A stretch of 64,000 nucleotides of DNA from VAZQ01 sp963785745 (GCA_963785745.1 CAWAWR010000009.1:372001-436000), one strand, 5' to 3'; counted from the first letter of the stretch, positions 1 to 9,149 are shown. Notes: a model not told the origin generated them from the sequence alone. Translations and numbers: made by a program.

Positions 1-1289
1 TTGTCGAACTGCAGGTGATGGGTGCCGAAGCAGGTGTCGATGAAGGTGTACTGCATCGTCTTCGGATCGAGGATCGAGAGCTGCCGGCTGCTCATGTCGA
101 GCGGGAACAGCTTGGCCGACGGATGCGCGGAGCCCTTCTTGCAGAAGTCCGGATTGGGACGGTCGCGGATGGTGGCCGCATTCCACACCCGGCCTTGCTC
201 GTCGAACATGGCGTTGTGATTGTTGGCGCGGGTGTCCCAGAGCTGCCGGTCACCCCAATAAGGCGATGGCGCCCCCACGTCGATGCTCGCGGCATGCCCG
301 GCGCCGAGCGCCAGCGGCATCTTCGGATCCCGCACCGGCATCCTGAAGGTCGTCGCCGTGTGCGTCTTGGGATCGAGGATCGGCATCAGGTCGGTCGAGT
401 ACTCGGGCGAGCCGTAGAGCCTGCCGTTGGCATTGACCGTCGGATTGCGCCGATCCGAGGAGATCAGGTCGTGCATGTACTTGTCGGGCGTCGACCACGC
501 CCATGACGTGACAACGATGTTGCGCTCGATACCCTGCGGGCGCTGCGGCTTCGCGAATGGCAGCTCGCCGTTGGCGATGCGCTGGGTCCAGTCGCCGAAA
601 TATCGGTACGGCACGCTGCCGAGCTCGCCGGCGAGGCGGGCAGTCATCTGCTGGCCGAACTGCCCCGACTGGACGCGGCGGACCCAGGCGTCGGCGTGCG
701 TCTCGAACTTGCCGAGTTGCGCGGGGATCGTGCGGGTCGCCTCGTTTCCGAGCTGATGACAGCCGACGCAGTCGACGTTCTTCAAGCGCGCGATCCAGGT
801 GGTGCGAGTGATGTTCGTCGGAATGTCGCCGGTGCCGCCGAACTCGGACTCCGGCGGAATCCGCAGCATCGAATACCAGTAGATCGCGGGGTAATAATGC
901 GCCGCCGCGGCGTCGTTCGGCGCCGCCACCGCGGTGTGATTGATGATCTGCCCGGGCTTGGCGCGGAGCTTGGGCGAATCCACCAGCCCATAGCCGCGCA
1001 CCCAGACCTGGTAGTTCGCGGTCGGCAGGTCGGGGATGACGTAACGGCCCTGATCGTCGGTCACGACCGCCTTGATGAAGTTGGTCGGCAGGTCGGTGGT
1101 CTCCGCGATCACCCACACGCCGGCCTCCGGTCCTTTCGGCCCGGTGACCACGCCGCCGATATCGTCGTTGTCGATGGCGACCGCTTGTTGCGCCGCCGCC
1201 GGCCGGACGGTCAGGCTCGCCAGCGGCTGGACCATCGACAGCGCGGTGGCGGCCAACAGGCCGAGATAGAATGCCCTGGTGCGTGACAT
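1..1289 (-). CDS. Secreted carboxypeptidase-regulatory-like protein with a c-type haem site (3' end outside window)
   Basis: The frame is open from an ATG at 1289 to the window edge, so 429 residues are visible and the C-terminus is missing. GGAG of the upstream GGAGTGGGAG acts as ribosome site. A hydrophobic signal peptide covers about residues 5-33. Residues 45-115 look like a carboxypeptidase-regulatory (transthyretin-like) beta sandwich ('GGVVTGPKGPEAGVWV', 'DDQGRYVIPDLP'). A single CVGCH motif at 174-178 could bind haem c covalently. The part beyond residue 270 has repeated W/D/P-rich strands, as in Vgb/streptogramin-lyase-type propellers; this part is inference. It is probably periplasmic. 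It is divergent from the Bug gene at 1458 and shares a 168-base upstream region with it. Substrate unknown. Confidence 0.75.
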   Translation of the reverse strand, partial: MSRTRAFYLGLLAATALSMVQPLASLTVRPAAAQQAVAIDNDDIGGVVTGPKGPEAGVWVIAETTDLPTNFIKAVVTDDQGRYVIPDLPTANYQVWVRGYGLVDSPKLRAKPGQIINHTAVAAPNDAAAAHYYPAIYWYSMLRIPPESEFGGTGDIPTNITRTTWIARLKNVDCVGCHQLGNEATRTIPAQLGKFETHADAWVRRVQSGQFGQQMTARLAGELGSVPYRYFGDWTQRIANGELPFAKPQRPQGIERNIVVTSWAWSTPDKYMHDLISSDRRNPTVNANGRLYGSPEYSTDLMPILDPKTHTATTFRMPVRDPKMPLALGAGHAASIDVGAPSPYWGDRQLWDTRANNHNAMFDEQGRVWNAATIRDRPNPDFCKKGSAHPSAKLFPLDMSSRQLSILDPKTMQYTFIDTCFGTHHLQFD

Positions 1290-1457
1290 CTCCCACTCCG
1301 TTTGTTTGGTTGACGCTCGATCCGGCAGTTTCCGGCACGATCCGACCGGGATGGTAGATATTTTCGATGGCGCTTGAAAGACGGTTCCATCGGTCCTGTC
1401 GCAACGGGATGCTGCATGGCACACTGGTACCAACACACACTGGGACGGAGACGCGCC

Positions 1458-2522
1458 ATGCGGAGGATCGTCGTCGCGACGGCGGCGCTCGTGCTTGCGA
1501 TCGCGTCCGCACGCGCCGATCCGGTGGCGGAGTTCTACAAGGGCCAGCAGGTCAAGCTGATCGTCGGCTACGGCACCGGCGGCGGTTATGACGTCTACGG
1601 GCGGCTGTTCGCCCGCCATCTCGGCCGACACATACCGGGCAACCCCAGTGTGATCGTGCAGAACATGCCGGGCGCCGGGTCGCTGCGCGCCGTCAACTTC
1701 CTCGCCAACTCCGCGCCGCGCGACGGCACGACGATCGCGACCTTCTCACGCGACATGCCGCTCCTGGCCGTCATCGGCCACAACGCCAATGTGCGGTTCG
1801 ATGCGCGCGCGCTGACCTGGCTCGGCTCGTCGTCGAGCTACGCCAACGACGCCTATTTCCTGTTCGTCCACAAGGACGCCAAGGTGCAGTCGCTCGAGGA
1901 TGCGCGGCGGCCGGGCGGGCCGCCGCTGGTGCTCGGCGGCACCGCGGAGGGCGCGACCGGCAACGACGTGGCGATGGTGTTGCGCAGCGCGCTCGGCCTC
2001 AACCTTCGGCTCGTCTCCGGCTATCCGGATTCGGGCGGGCTGTTCCTCGCGGTCGACCGGCGCGAAGTCGACGGCCGCTTCGTCGGGCTGTCGGCGACGG
2101 CGTCCTCGCATCCGACATGGCTGGCGCCGGCGAGCCACATGCGCAAGCTGTTGCAGTTCGCGCGTATCACGCGGCATCCGGAGTTCCCCGATGTGCCGAC
2201 CGCGCGGGAACTCGCCGCCGACGACAAGACCCGTGCGCTTATCGCGCTCGCCGAATTGCCTTACCGGCTGTCGCGGCCGTTCGCCGCACCGCCCGGCGTG
2301 CCGCAGGATCGGGCGAGGGCGCTGCAGGCGGCGTTCCTCGCAGTGCACCATGATCCGCTCTATCGCGAGGACGCGGCGCGGCTCAAGGTCGACATCAGCC
2401 CGATCGGCGGCCATGAGGTCGTGCGCGCGATCGAGGATATCGCCGGCGCGCCCGCCGACATGCTCGACGTGATCCGCACCATCATGATGGACTCGAAAGG
2501 AACCGGCGAGGGGAAGCGGTAA
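1458..2522 (+). CDS. TctC/Bug-type periplasmic binding protein, 'FYKG' subgroup (1)
   Basis: 354 residues. The ATG at 1458 follows GGGACGGAG and is directly before a Sec signal (MRRIVVATAALVLAIASARA); an upstream in-frame ATG at 1374 would add 28 residues of non-signal sequence and is rejected. The mature protein opens with 'VAEFYKGQQVKLIVGYGTGG', 'GYDVY' and 'QNMPGAGSLRA', which define a subgroup shared with the genes at 2622, 5165 and 30556. The family binds carboxylate ligands between two lobes and hands them to TctAB-type membrane proteins. No such membrane gene is nearby; the next gene is another member of the same subgroup, 99 bases on. Ligand not predictable from sequence. Confidence 0.88.
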   Translation: MRRIVVATAALVLAIASARADPVAEFYKGQQVKLIVGYGTGGGYDVYGRLFARHLGRHIPGNPSVIVQNMPGAGSLRAVNFLANSAPRDGTTIATFSRDMPLLAVIGHNANVRFDARALTWLGSSSSYANDAYFLFVHKDAKVQSLEDARRPGGPPLVLGGTAEGATGNDVAMVLRSALGLNLRLVSGYPDSGGLFLAVDRREVDGRFVGLSATASSHPTWLAPASHMRKLLQFARITRHPEFPDVPTARELAADDKTRALIALAELPYRLSRPFAAPPGVPQDRARALQAAFLAVHHDPLYREDAARLKVDISPIGGHEVVRAIEDIAGAPADMLDVIRTIMMDSKGTGEGKR

Positions 2523-2621
2523 CGTTTGCCCTTAACCGCATCCGCCGACTCCCGTTGCTCGTATTCCCTGAACCACATAGTCTTAGCCGCAAAGAAGCGG
2601 CGGCTGGGGAGAGGAACGGGC

Positions 2622-3746
2622 ATGCCCGCGCGTTGGGCAAGGCGAACGCTGACGGCGTTTGCGTGGATGGCTTTGCTGGCGCTGCCGGCGAAAGCCGACG
2701 CTGTTTCCGACTTCTATCGCGGCAAGACGGTGACGCTGGTCGTCGGCTATGGGCCGGGCGGCGGCTACGACGTCTATGCGCGGCTGGTCGGCCGTCACCT
2801 CGGCCGCCATATCCCCGGCCATCCCACCGTGGTCGTGCAGAACATGCCGGGCGCGGGATCGCTGCGCTCGGTCAACTGGCTGAACAATCTCGCGCCGCGC
2901 GACGGCACCGCGATCGCGCATTTCGCGCGCAACATGCCCTTGATGGGCATGCTCGGAAACAACGCCAACGCGCAGTTCGATCCGCGCAAGTTCAACTGGC
3001 TCGGCTCCTCGTCGAGCTTCGCCAATGACGCCTACATCCTGATCGTGCGCACCGACATTCCGGTGAAGACCATCGACGACGCGCGCCGGCAAGGCGGCGA
3101 GCCGCTGGTGCTCGGCGGCACCGCGGAAGGCGCGACCGGCAACGACGTGCCGATCATCCTGCGCGACACCATCGGGCTCAACGTCAAGCAGGTGGTGGGC
3201 TATCCCGACTCCGGCGGAATTTTCCTTGCGATGGAGCGCGGCGAAGTGCACGGCCGCACTACCGACCTTTCGTCGGTCAAGGCGATCAAGCCGGAATGGC
3301 TCAAGCCCAACAGCGGCTTCCATGTCCTGGTGCAGTTCGCGCGCGAGACCCGGCACCAGGACTTCCCCAACGTGCCGACGGCGCGCGAGCTCGCGCGCAA
3401 CGAGGGCGCCCGCCTGCTGATCGAGCTCACCGAGATTCCCTACAAGCTGGCGCGGCCATTCGCCGCCCCACCGGAGATTCCGGCGGCGCGCGCGGCGGCG
3501 TTGCAGCGGGCGTTCGCGGCCACCCACCGCGATCCGCAATATCTCGCGGATGCCGCCAAGCAGCGGATCGATGTGAGCCCGCTCACCGCCGCCGAGGTCC
3601 TGGCCTCGCTCAAGCGTATCGAGAGCGCGCCGCAACAGCAGCTCGACTATCTCCGCCGGCTGTTCGCCGAGTTCGAAGGGCTGAGAGCGCCGCGGGCCGC
3701 TGGAACGTTGGCCTGCTCGTTCTGTATGCCCAAATCAGCCAGTTGA
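2622..3746 (+). CDS. TctC/Bug-type periplasmic binding protein, 'FYKG' subgroup (2)
   Basis: 374 residues from the ATG at 2622, preceded by GGGGAGAGGAAC. The signal peptide ends near 'LPAKA'. It is clearly a paralogue of the preceding gene ('DFYRGKTVTLVVGYGPGG', 'VVQNMPGAGSLR', 'GGTAEGATGND', 'YPDSGG'), so the pair looks like a tandem duplication. The last 20 or so residues ('LRAPRAAGTLACSFCMPKSA') have no counterpart in the paralogues; a TGA lies in the +1 frame at the point where the others end, so the tail may come from a small indel near the 3' end. The 3' end overlaps the tail of the oppositely oriented small gene at 3735 by 12 bases. Confidence 0.87.
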   Translation: MPARWARRTLTAFAWMALLALPAKADAVSDFYRGKTVTLVVGYGPGGGYDVYARLVGRHLGRHIPGHPTVVVQNMPGAGSLRSVNWLNNLAPRDGTAIAHFARNMPLMGMLGNNANAQFDPRKFNWLGSSSSFANDAYILIVRTDIPVKTIDDARRQGGEPLVLGGTAEGATGNDVPIILRDTIGLNVKQVVGYPDSGGIFLAMERGEVHGRTTDLSSVKAIKPEWLKPNSGFHVLVQFARETRHQDFPNVPTARELARNEGARLLIELTEIPYKLARPFAAPPEIPAARAAALQRAFAATHRDPQYLADAAKQRIDVSPLTAAEVLASLKRIESAPQQQLDYLRRLFAEFEGLRAPRAAGTLACSFCMPKSAS

Positions 3747-3953
3747 GGATCCGCGTCGCAGCGGGGGCATGGCTGGGATCGGAAACCAGCGCTCTCGCAT
3801 GCCGTGATTTCGACGTACCAGCTCATTTTGAGCTTCGCAGTGCACGCTGCAAAACCGCAAATGGTGCCACGTCGACCCGTCCCAAAGATTTCGAAAGCGA
3901 ACACCGAGCCCGAGTTTCCCCGCGCACTCCGCACAACGATGCTTCCGTTTCAT
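3735..3953 (-). CDS. Small zinc-ribbon-like protein (72 aa)
   Basis: The ATG at 3953 opens a 72-residue protein starting MKRKHRCAECAGKLGLG. It has two Cys pairs, CAEC at about residues 7-10 and 'FCSVHC' near residues 38-43, separated by a Trp/His-rich stretch. That spacing suits a four-cysteine zinc knuckle. Similar KHRCAEC...RFC...C micro-proteins are common as hypothetical genes in Bradyrhizobium-like genomes (from memory). The open frame could be extended upstream to 4145, but the extra segment is basic and low in conserved features, so the internal ATG is preferred. It faces the Bug gene at 2622 tail to tail. Function unknown; nucleic-acid or protein binding is only a guess. Confidence 0.55.
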   Translation of the reverse strand: MKRKHRCAECAGKLGLGVRFRNLWDGSTWHHLRFCSVHCEAQNELVRRNHGMRERWFPIPAMPPLRRGSSTG

Positions 3954-4233
3954 CGAGCCTCTCTGAGACGTCTGATGGCGAATTGTCCGAAAGATAAACA
4001 CTGGTCCGCCTGTGTGTCTTCGGACCACCGGAAGTTCCTTGTGGAGATCGCAAGATTGGCCACGAAAGAGCGCGCGTCGACTCCGTTTTCGATCATGGCC
4101 GCGCCAACCGGATGTCGGTGCAATTGTCACTTGGCGGCGACTCATGTCTCATATGAATAACCCGGCGCATCAACCCCGCCGTTCCTGTGCGCGATCCCTT
4201 CAAATCTCCTAGAGCAAGCGTCAATAGAGCCGG

Positions 4234-4875
4234 ATGTCCATCAACCAGCCTCCCGCCAGCGCTACGGTTTCGCAGATCGCGCCGTCAGAAACACGGAAGA
4301 CATCGAAGCGGCGCTTCGCTGACTACGCATCCATGCAACGCGTGAGAGCCGGTTTCGTCAAAATCGAGTCCGCGACAGCATTGCTCGGCTTTGCTGCCGT
4401 ATCCGTTGGTGGGGTTCTGGCCATTGGCTGCACCGCATGGGCTATTCACGAGGGCGTGCCTTACCCGCTGGCCATTATGGTGGGATATTGCACCGTGATC
4501 GGCAGCGCATGTTTGTGCGCGGCGCTGCTAGCCATTCAAAAGGGCCCCGCTAAAGCAAGTCCGGTTACCACGAAACGCGAGCCGAACTACGCAGCCTGGA
4601 AGCTCGTCAGCAAGCTCAGGATCTCGGATGCGTCGCGTTTGTGGTGCGACATCGAACCGGGCTGGCCCGCAACCCAGGAATCGACCGCTTGGGGGATCGC
4701 GATGTTGGATGCCGTCAAGCGCGGTGAACTGCGGGCGATCGCGGGCGCGGGCGCCGGTCAGGCGGCCGGCGGTCAAGAACAAAGAAATGCGAACTGGAGT
4801 ACCGAGATTGGACGCGAGGCGCTGATGTCGTGGGCGAAAGCTCACGGACATTCACCGCGGTTCCTGCAAAAATAG
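4234..4875 (+). CDS. Hypothetical membrane protein with conserved C-terminal domain (213 aa)
   Basis: 213 residues. The first 45 are polar and basic. Two hydrophobic spans follow, about 46-70 ('SATALLGFAAVSVGGVLA') and 77-103, separated by a short loop, so the protein should form a two-helix inner-membrane hairpin. After the second helix comes a roughly 110-residue soluble part with 'YAAWKLVSKLRISDASRLWC' and 'GREALMSWAKAHGHSPRFL', a pattern of a small helical domain I recall from rhizobial hypothetical proteins but cannot name. The ribosome site before the ATG at 4234 is weak (AGAGCCGG). It stands alone between Bug genes, and its base composition is less GC-rich than theirs. Confidence 0.6.
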   Translation: MSINQPPASATVSQIAPSETRKTSKRRFADYASMQRVRAGFVKIESATALLGFAAVSVGGVLAIGCTAWAIHEGVPYPLAIMVGYCTVIGSACLCAALLAIQKGPAKASPVTTKREPNYAAWKLVSKLRISDASRLWCDIEPGWPATQESTAWGIAMLDAVKRGELRAIAGAGAGQAAGGQEQRNANWSTEIGREALMSWAKAHGHSPRFLQK

Positions 4876-5164
4876 GAACGATCAAGACCGCGCGTCCGAC
4901 GAGTGGGTCGTCCTGATTTGACGTAGGACAACTATCCGTCCAAACCCAGCGTCCAGACCGCTCGCGCATGAGCAGGCGTCTGCTGTCCGGTCGTCTTGCC
5001 CGCGCACGATCGCGGGCGCCAATCTTCTTGCGACGAACGCTAAGCTGCCGGGCCAAGGGCGTTCAGCCCCGTCTTCGGCTGGCCATGCCCGGCGCGATGT
5101 GGAGCGATTGTCCGCCGTTGCGGATTTGCTCTAACATCCTGCCGGGGAAACCAGGGAGACATGC

Positions 5165-6214
5165 ATGCCCAGGCTTTGCGCCGCGTTCGTTCTGGCTATC
5201 GCCGCTTTTTTCACCACGGCAGCGCAGGCCGACGACGTGGCGGATTTCTACAAGGGCAAGCGCGTCACGCTGCTGGTGAGCTATGGCCCGGGCGGCGGTT
5301 ATGACGTCTATGCGCGCGTACTGGCGCGCCATATCGGCCGGCATATCCCCGGCAATCCCAACATCGTGGTGCAGAACATGCCGGGCGCGGGCTCGCTGCG
5401 CGGCGCCAACTACCTCTACAACGTCGCGCCCAAGGACGGCACCGTGTTCGGCACCTTCGCGCGCAACATGGCGATGCTCGGCCTGCTCAAGAGCGGGCAG
5501 AACGTCCAGTTCGATCCGATGAAATTCACCTGGCTCGGCTCGTCATCGAGCCTCGCGAACGACGCCTATGTGCTGATCCTGCGGCGCGACGCCAAGGTGA
5601 AGACGATCGAGGACGCGCGCCGCCCCGGCGGGCCGCCGCTCATCCTCGGCAGCACCGCGGAGGGCACCTCGAGCGATGCCATGGGCGTGCTGCTGCGCGA
5701 ATGGCTCGGCTTCAACCTCAAGGTGATCGCGGGCTATACCGACTCCGGGGTGCTGTTCCTGGCGATCGAGCGCGGCGAGGTCGACGGCCGCACCGTCGGA
5801 CTGTCGTCGGTGAAAGCCAACAAGGGCGACTGGCTCAAGCCCAACGGCTTTGGCCGCGTGATGGTCGTGTTCGGGCGCGCCACGCGCTTCCCGGAATTCC
5901 CGGACGCGCCGACCGCGCGCGAGCTCGCCAAGGACGCCGCCGATCGCAACCTCATCGAGATTCTGGAAATGCCTTACGCGCTGTCGCGGCCCTATGCGGC
6001 GCCGCCCGACGTGCCGCCGGATCGTGCGCGCGCGCTGCAGCAGGCGTTCATGGCGACGCACAAGGATCCGGCTTATCTCGCCGACGCCGAGAAGGTCGGC
6101 ATCGAGGTCAGCCCGATCGACGGCGCGGCCATCCGCAAGCTGATCGACCAGATCGCCAAGACGCCGGCCGACCAGCTCAAGCGGATCGAGAACCTGATCA
6201 CGGCCGGCGGGTAA
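5165..6214 (+). CDS. TctC/Bug-type periplasmic binding protein, 'FYKG' subgroup (3)
   Basis: 349 residues. The ATG at 5165 has GGGAGA 7 bases upstream and leads into a Sec signal ending 'TTAAQA'. Diagnostic strings are 'VADFYKGKRVTLLVSYGPGG', 'RHIPGNPNIVVQNMPGAG' and 'GSTAEGTSSDA'. Compared with the genes at 1458 and 2622 the ligand-lobe loop reads GSTAEGTSSD instead of GGTAEGATGND and 'GYTDSG' instead of 'GYPDSG', which suggests a shifted ligand preference. The next gene, a classical Bug, begins 35 bases downstream on the same strand, so the two are probably co-transcribed. Confidence 0.88.
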   Translation: MPRLCAAFVLAIAAFFTTAAQADDVADFYKGKRVTLLVSYGPGGGYDVYARVLARHIGRHIPGNPNIVVQNMPGAGSLRGANYLYNVAPKDGTVFGTFARNMAMLGLLKSGQNVQFDPMKFTWLGSSSSLANDAYVLILRRDAKVKTIEDARRPGGPPLILGSTAEGTSSDAMGVLLREWLGFNLKVIAGYTDSGVLFLAIERGEVDGRTVGLSSVKANKGDWLKPNGFGRVMVVFGRATRFPEFPDAPTARELAKDAADRNLIEILEMPYALSRPYAAPPDVPPDRARALQQAFMATHKDPAYLADAEKVGIEVSPIDGAAIRKLIDQIAKTPADQLKRIENLITAGG

Positions 6215-6249
6215 AAACAAAAGCCGGCACAGTTGGGGAGGGAAACGAT

Positions 6250-7263
6250 ATGACGACGAAATTTCCGCGCCGCACATTCCTGCAGATGGCCGCGGGCGGT
6301 GCGCTCGCGGCGACATCGCGCCAAGACTTGTCGCGTCCAGCCTTCGCACAGACCTATCCATCGCGGCCGGTGCGCCTGATCGTTGCCTTCGTGCCCGGCG
6401 GCGCCACCGACACGCTGGCCCGCCAGATTTCCGAGGATCTCAAGCAGGCGCTCGGCGAGCCCGTCGTCATCGAAAACCGGCCGGGCGCGGGTGGATATAT
6501 CGCGTGGAGCCACGTGGCGTCGTCCGAGCCGGACGGTCACACGCTGCTGCTCGCGGAAAATGCGCTTGGCATGAGCCAGGCGCTCTATCGCGGCAAGACA
6601 TCCAATTTCGATCCACTGGCGCAATACGATGCAGTCGCCGGCGTCGCGACCTCGCCGTCGGCGCTGATCCTCGCGCCCCAAATTCCGGTGAATTCGGTAG
6701 CCGAGCTCGTGGCATACGCGAAGACCGTGAAAGGGAAGATGAACTACGCCTCCGCGGGAGTTGGCAGCGTCTCGCATCTGAATTTCGAGGTGTTCAAGGA
6801 TGCGGTCGGCATCGAGGCGGTCCACATCCCGTACAAGGGTGGCGGAGCAGCGATCGCCGACGTCGTCGCCGGGCACGTGCCGATGACGATCACGTCGGTG
6901 CAAGGCACCAAGGCGCTGGTGGAGTCCGGCAAGCTCAAGGCGCTCGCGGTCACGAGCCTGACGCGCTCGCCCGCCATGCCGCACGTTCCGACCATGCAGG
7001 AAGCCGGCGTGAAGACGACCGCGGACGTGGAACTGCGCTTCTGGTTCGGCATCTTCGGCCCGAAGGGCATGCCGGACGCGGTGAAGGCCAAGCTCGACGG
7101 CGTGTTCAAGACGATATTGGCCGACCAGAAGCTGCGCGCGCGGCTGGCCAATCTCGACATCACGCCGGACTTCACGTCCGGTCCGGCCTTGCGGGCACGG
7201 CTCGAGACCGAAATCCGGAGCTGGACGAAATTCGTCGACGAGAAGGGCATCAAGCCGGAATAG
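6250..7263 (+). CDS. TctC/Bug-type periplasmic binding protein, classical type with Tat signal
   Basis: 337 residues from the ATG at 6250, after a strong GGGGAGGGAAAC ribosome site. The N-terminus has a twin-arginine signal 'FPRRTFLQMAAGG'. The mature part is a classical Bug: 'YPSRPVRLIVAFVPGGATD', 'IENRPGAGG', 'EPDGHTLLLAEN', 'HIPYKGGG'. It differs strongly from the FYKG-type gene just upstream, so this operon pairs two unlike binding proteins. Tat export implies folding, and perhaps ligand loading, before export; that is inference. It converges on rlpA, with 29 bases between the stop codons. Confidence 0.88.
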   Translation: MTTKFPRRTFLQMAAGGALAATSRQDLSRPAFAQTYPSRPVRLIVAFVPGGATDTLARQISEDLKQALGEPVVIENRPGAGGYIAWSHVASSEPDGHTLLLAENALGMSQALYRGKTSNFDPLAQYDAVAGVATSPSALILAPQIPVNSVAELVAYAKTVKGKMNYASAGVGSVSHLNFEVFKDAVGIEAVHIPYKGGGAAIADVVAGHVPMTITSVQGTKALVESGKLKALAVTSLTRSPAMPHVPTMQEAGVKTTADVELRFWFGIFGPKGMPDAVKAKLDGVFKTILADQKLRARLANLDITPDFTSGPALRARLETEIRSWTKFVDEKGIKPE

Positions 7264-7292
7264 CGCGGCGCGACACCCACCCAGTCCCTGAA

Positions 7293-7829
7293 TTACTGAA
7301 CCACGTCCAGCTTGACCTTGGCGACGCCCCTGCCAACCATTCCGAGCAATTCAGCGGCCGCGTGCGAGACATCGATCACGCGTCCTTTGATGAACGGCCC
7401 ACGGTCGTTGACGCGAACCGTAACCGACCGCCCGCTGTTGACGTCGGTGACGCGCACCTTCGTACCGAACGGCAGTGTCGGGTGAGCCGCTGTCAGTTCG
7501 CGGGCATTGAATCGCTCGCCGCTCGCGGTCCGCTGACCCTGGCTGTAGAAGCTGGCCACGCCGTCCGACGAATGGTGCGTCCGGGTGGTTTGCGTGCGCG
7601 AATTCTGCGTGCGAGCGGTTTGCGTCCGGGTGGCCTGCCGGTTGCGCGCGGCGCGATAGTGCGTCCGCGCGGCGGTCTGGACATGCCTTGACGACGCCTG
7701 CCGGTAGCCGCCGGACGATGCCGACATGTCGCCGAGGAACCCTGTCTGCGTGGTCTGCACGCAGGCCGGAAGTGTCGCGCCGACAAGCGCGATGAACACT
7801 ATTTTTCGAGCGGTCTGACAAGACCCCAT
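7293..7829 (-). CDS. rlpA: RlpA-like septal-ring lipoprotein (lytic transglycosylase family)
   Basis: 178 residues from the ATG at 7829. The signal ends in a lipobox, ATLPAC, with Cys23 as the lipidated residue, so it should be an outer-membrane lipoprotein. Residues about 45-90 are a low-complexity Thr/Arg/Gln linker with repeated RTQTART-like units. Residues 95-175 form a double-psi beta barrel with 'GVASFYSQGQRTASGERF', 'TLPFGTKVRVTDVNSGRS' and 'VRVNDRGPF', the RlpA signature including the catalytic Asp. RlpA proteins cleave naked glycan strands at the division septum. No SPOR domain follows, as in many short alphaproteobacterial forms. Upstream in-frame codons to 7919 lack a ribosome site. 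Confidence 0.85.
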   Translation of the reverse strand: MGSCQTARKIVFIALVGATLPACVQTTQTGFLGDMSASSGGYRQASSRHVQTAARTHYRAARNRQATRTQTARTQNSRTQTTRTHHSSDGVASFYSQGQRTASGERFNARELTAAHPTLPFGTKVRVTDVNSGRSVTVRVNDRGPFIKGRVIDVSHAAAELLGMVGRGVAKVKLDVVQ

Positions 7830-8014
7830 TTTCGCCCCCAATCCACACACCCAGGAAGGAAATGGGAGGCGAACTTTGGCCTGATGACGGGCCAAATGTG
7901 GCAGCCACAATGTTGTCACACGATAGTCAGCGGCCGTGGCTTTTTTGTCACGGCAAACAAGGGTTTGCGGTCGTTCGCTACCGCTTCGGTGCGTCGCAGG
8001 GGTGTCTGCTGTGG

Positions 8015-8782
8015 TTAACTAAGCCGCGACCGCAGGACCACGACTTTGGCGCCGAGCGGGGTGCGGGCGTAGAGGTCGATGACGTCCTGGTTGAGCATGC
8101 GAATGCAGCCGGACGAGACGCTCTGCCCGATGGTGTGAGGCTCGTTCGTGCCGTGGATCCGGTAGAGCGTGTCCTTGCCACCTTGCCACAGATACAGGGC
8201 GCGGGCGCCGAGGGGATTGCCGGGACCGCCGGCCACGCCGATGCCGCTGCGCAGCGTGCTGAGCTGCCGCTTGAGCTCGGGCTGACGCTGGATCATTTCC
8301 TTGGGCGGGTACCAGTCCGGCCATTCCTGCTTGTCGCGGATGTTGGCGACGCCCGACCAGCCAAAGCCCTGCCGCCCGACGCCGATGCCGTAGCGGATCG
8401 CGCGTCCGCCGCCCTGCACGAGATAGAGATAGTGACTCTGCGGATCGACGATGATCGTGCCGGCCGGTTCATTTGAGGGGAACGACACGGCCGCGCGCAG
8501 ATAGTTGGGATCGACCTCGGACATCGGCACGGCCGGAACGGCGAAGCGTTCGCCGGCGACCGGCCCGTAGGCCGTGCCGGACCGCCGATCGTAGCCGCGC
8601 TCGTAGGAGGGAGCGGTGTCCCGCGGATCGGGTGCGTCCGGTTGGTAGCGGGGCTCAGCCGGTCGTTGCTGGCACAACCAAGGGAAGGGGAAACACTCTT
8701 GCGCCGATGCGCGACCGGAGATCGCTGACGCGCTACCCGCGATGACGATGAGGCCGATGGCCAATACGCGATAGTCCCACAT
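8015..8782 (-). CDS. L,D-transpeptidase (YkuD family), exported
   Basis: 255 residues. The ATG at 8782 follows AAAGGTCACC and starts a Sec signal ending 'GRASA'. The YkuD domain lies at about 105-250: 'AGTIIVDPQSHYLYLVQGGG', then the active-site block with His210 (HGTNEP) and the nucleophile Cys226 in 'SSGCIRM'. The enzyme family makes 3-3 cross-links in peptidoglycan or attaches outer-membrane proteins to it. A shorter paralogue is at 22981. It lies between rlpA and minE on the same strand, in keeping with an envelope and division neighbourhood, though the 96-base gap to minE suggests its own promoter. Confidence 0.9.
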   Translation of the reverse strand: MWDYRVLAIGLIVIAGSASAISGRASAQECFPFPWLCQQRPAEPRYQPDAPDPRDTAPSYERGYDRRSGTAYGPVAGERFAVPAVPMSEVDPNYLRAAVSFPSNEPAGTIIVDPQSHYLYLVQGGGRAIRYGIGVGRQGFGWSGVANIRDKQEWPDWYPPKEMIQRQPELKRQLSTLRSGIGVAGGPGNPLGARALYLWQGGKDTLYRIHGTNEPHTIGQSVSSGCIRMLNQDVIDLYARTPLGAKVVVLRSRLS

Positions 8783-8879
8783 TCTGGTGACCTTTACGCC
8801 GCGTGTTACAGACCTCGCTATTTATGCCACCAACTCGCCCGCGAGGCGAGGGACCGGAATACCGTCTGAAAGGCCAAGG

Positions 8880-9149
8880 TTAGCGGGCCGCGACCAGGGC
8901 AATGACGGCGTGCGGTACTTCGACATCGATCTCGAGCGTCGAAACCGTGTCGCCGCGCTCCATCGTGACGCGGACCTGATCCGGGTCGACGTTGATGTGC
9001 TTGGTGACCACCGCCAGGATTTCGTCCCGCAGACTGGCCAGCAGGTCGGATTGCCCGCGACTGGTTCTTTCGTGGGCCAGCAGGATCTGGAGCCGCTCGC
9101 GCGCCACCGGGGCGCTGCCGCGACGCCGGAACAGATTTAAAAGGCTCAT
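8880..9149 (-). CDS. minE: Cell division topological specificity factor MinE
   Basis: 89 residues, the usual MinE length. The N-terminal amphipathic and MinD-contact region reads 'MSLLNLFRRRGSAPVARERL'; the dimerisation domain has 'LRDEILAVVTKHINVDPDQV' and ends 'EIDVEVPH'. MinE stimulates the MinD ATPase and drives MinCD away from midcell. The ATG at 9149 overlaps the minD TGA by four bases (ATGA), indicating translational coupling in the order minC-minD-minE. Confidence 0.95.
   Translation of the reverse strand: MSLLNLFRRRGSAPVARERLQILLAHERTSRGQSDLLASLRDEILAVVTKHINVDPDQVRVTMERGDTVSTLEIDVEVPHAVIALVAAR

Noticed and set aside
250..1512. A 420-residue leftward open frame at the left edge
   Set aside because: The true gene is in another frame on the same strand, with signal peptide, CVGCH and ribosome site; this frame is Arg-rich noise.
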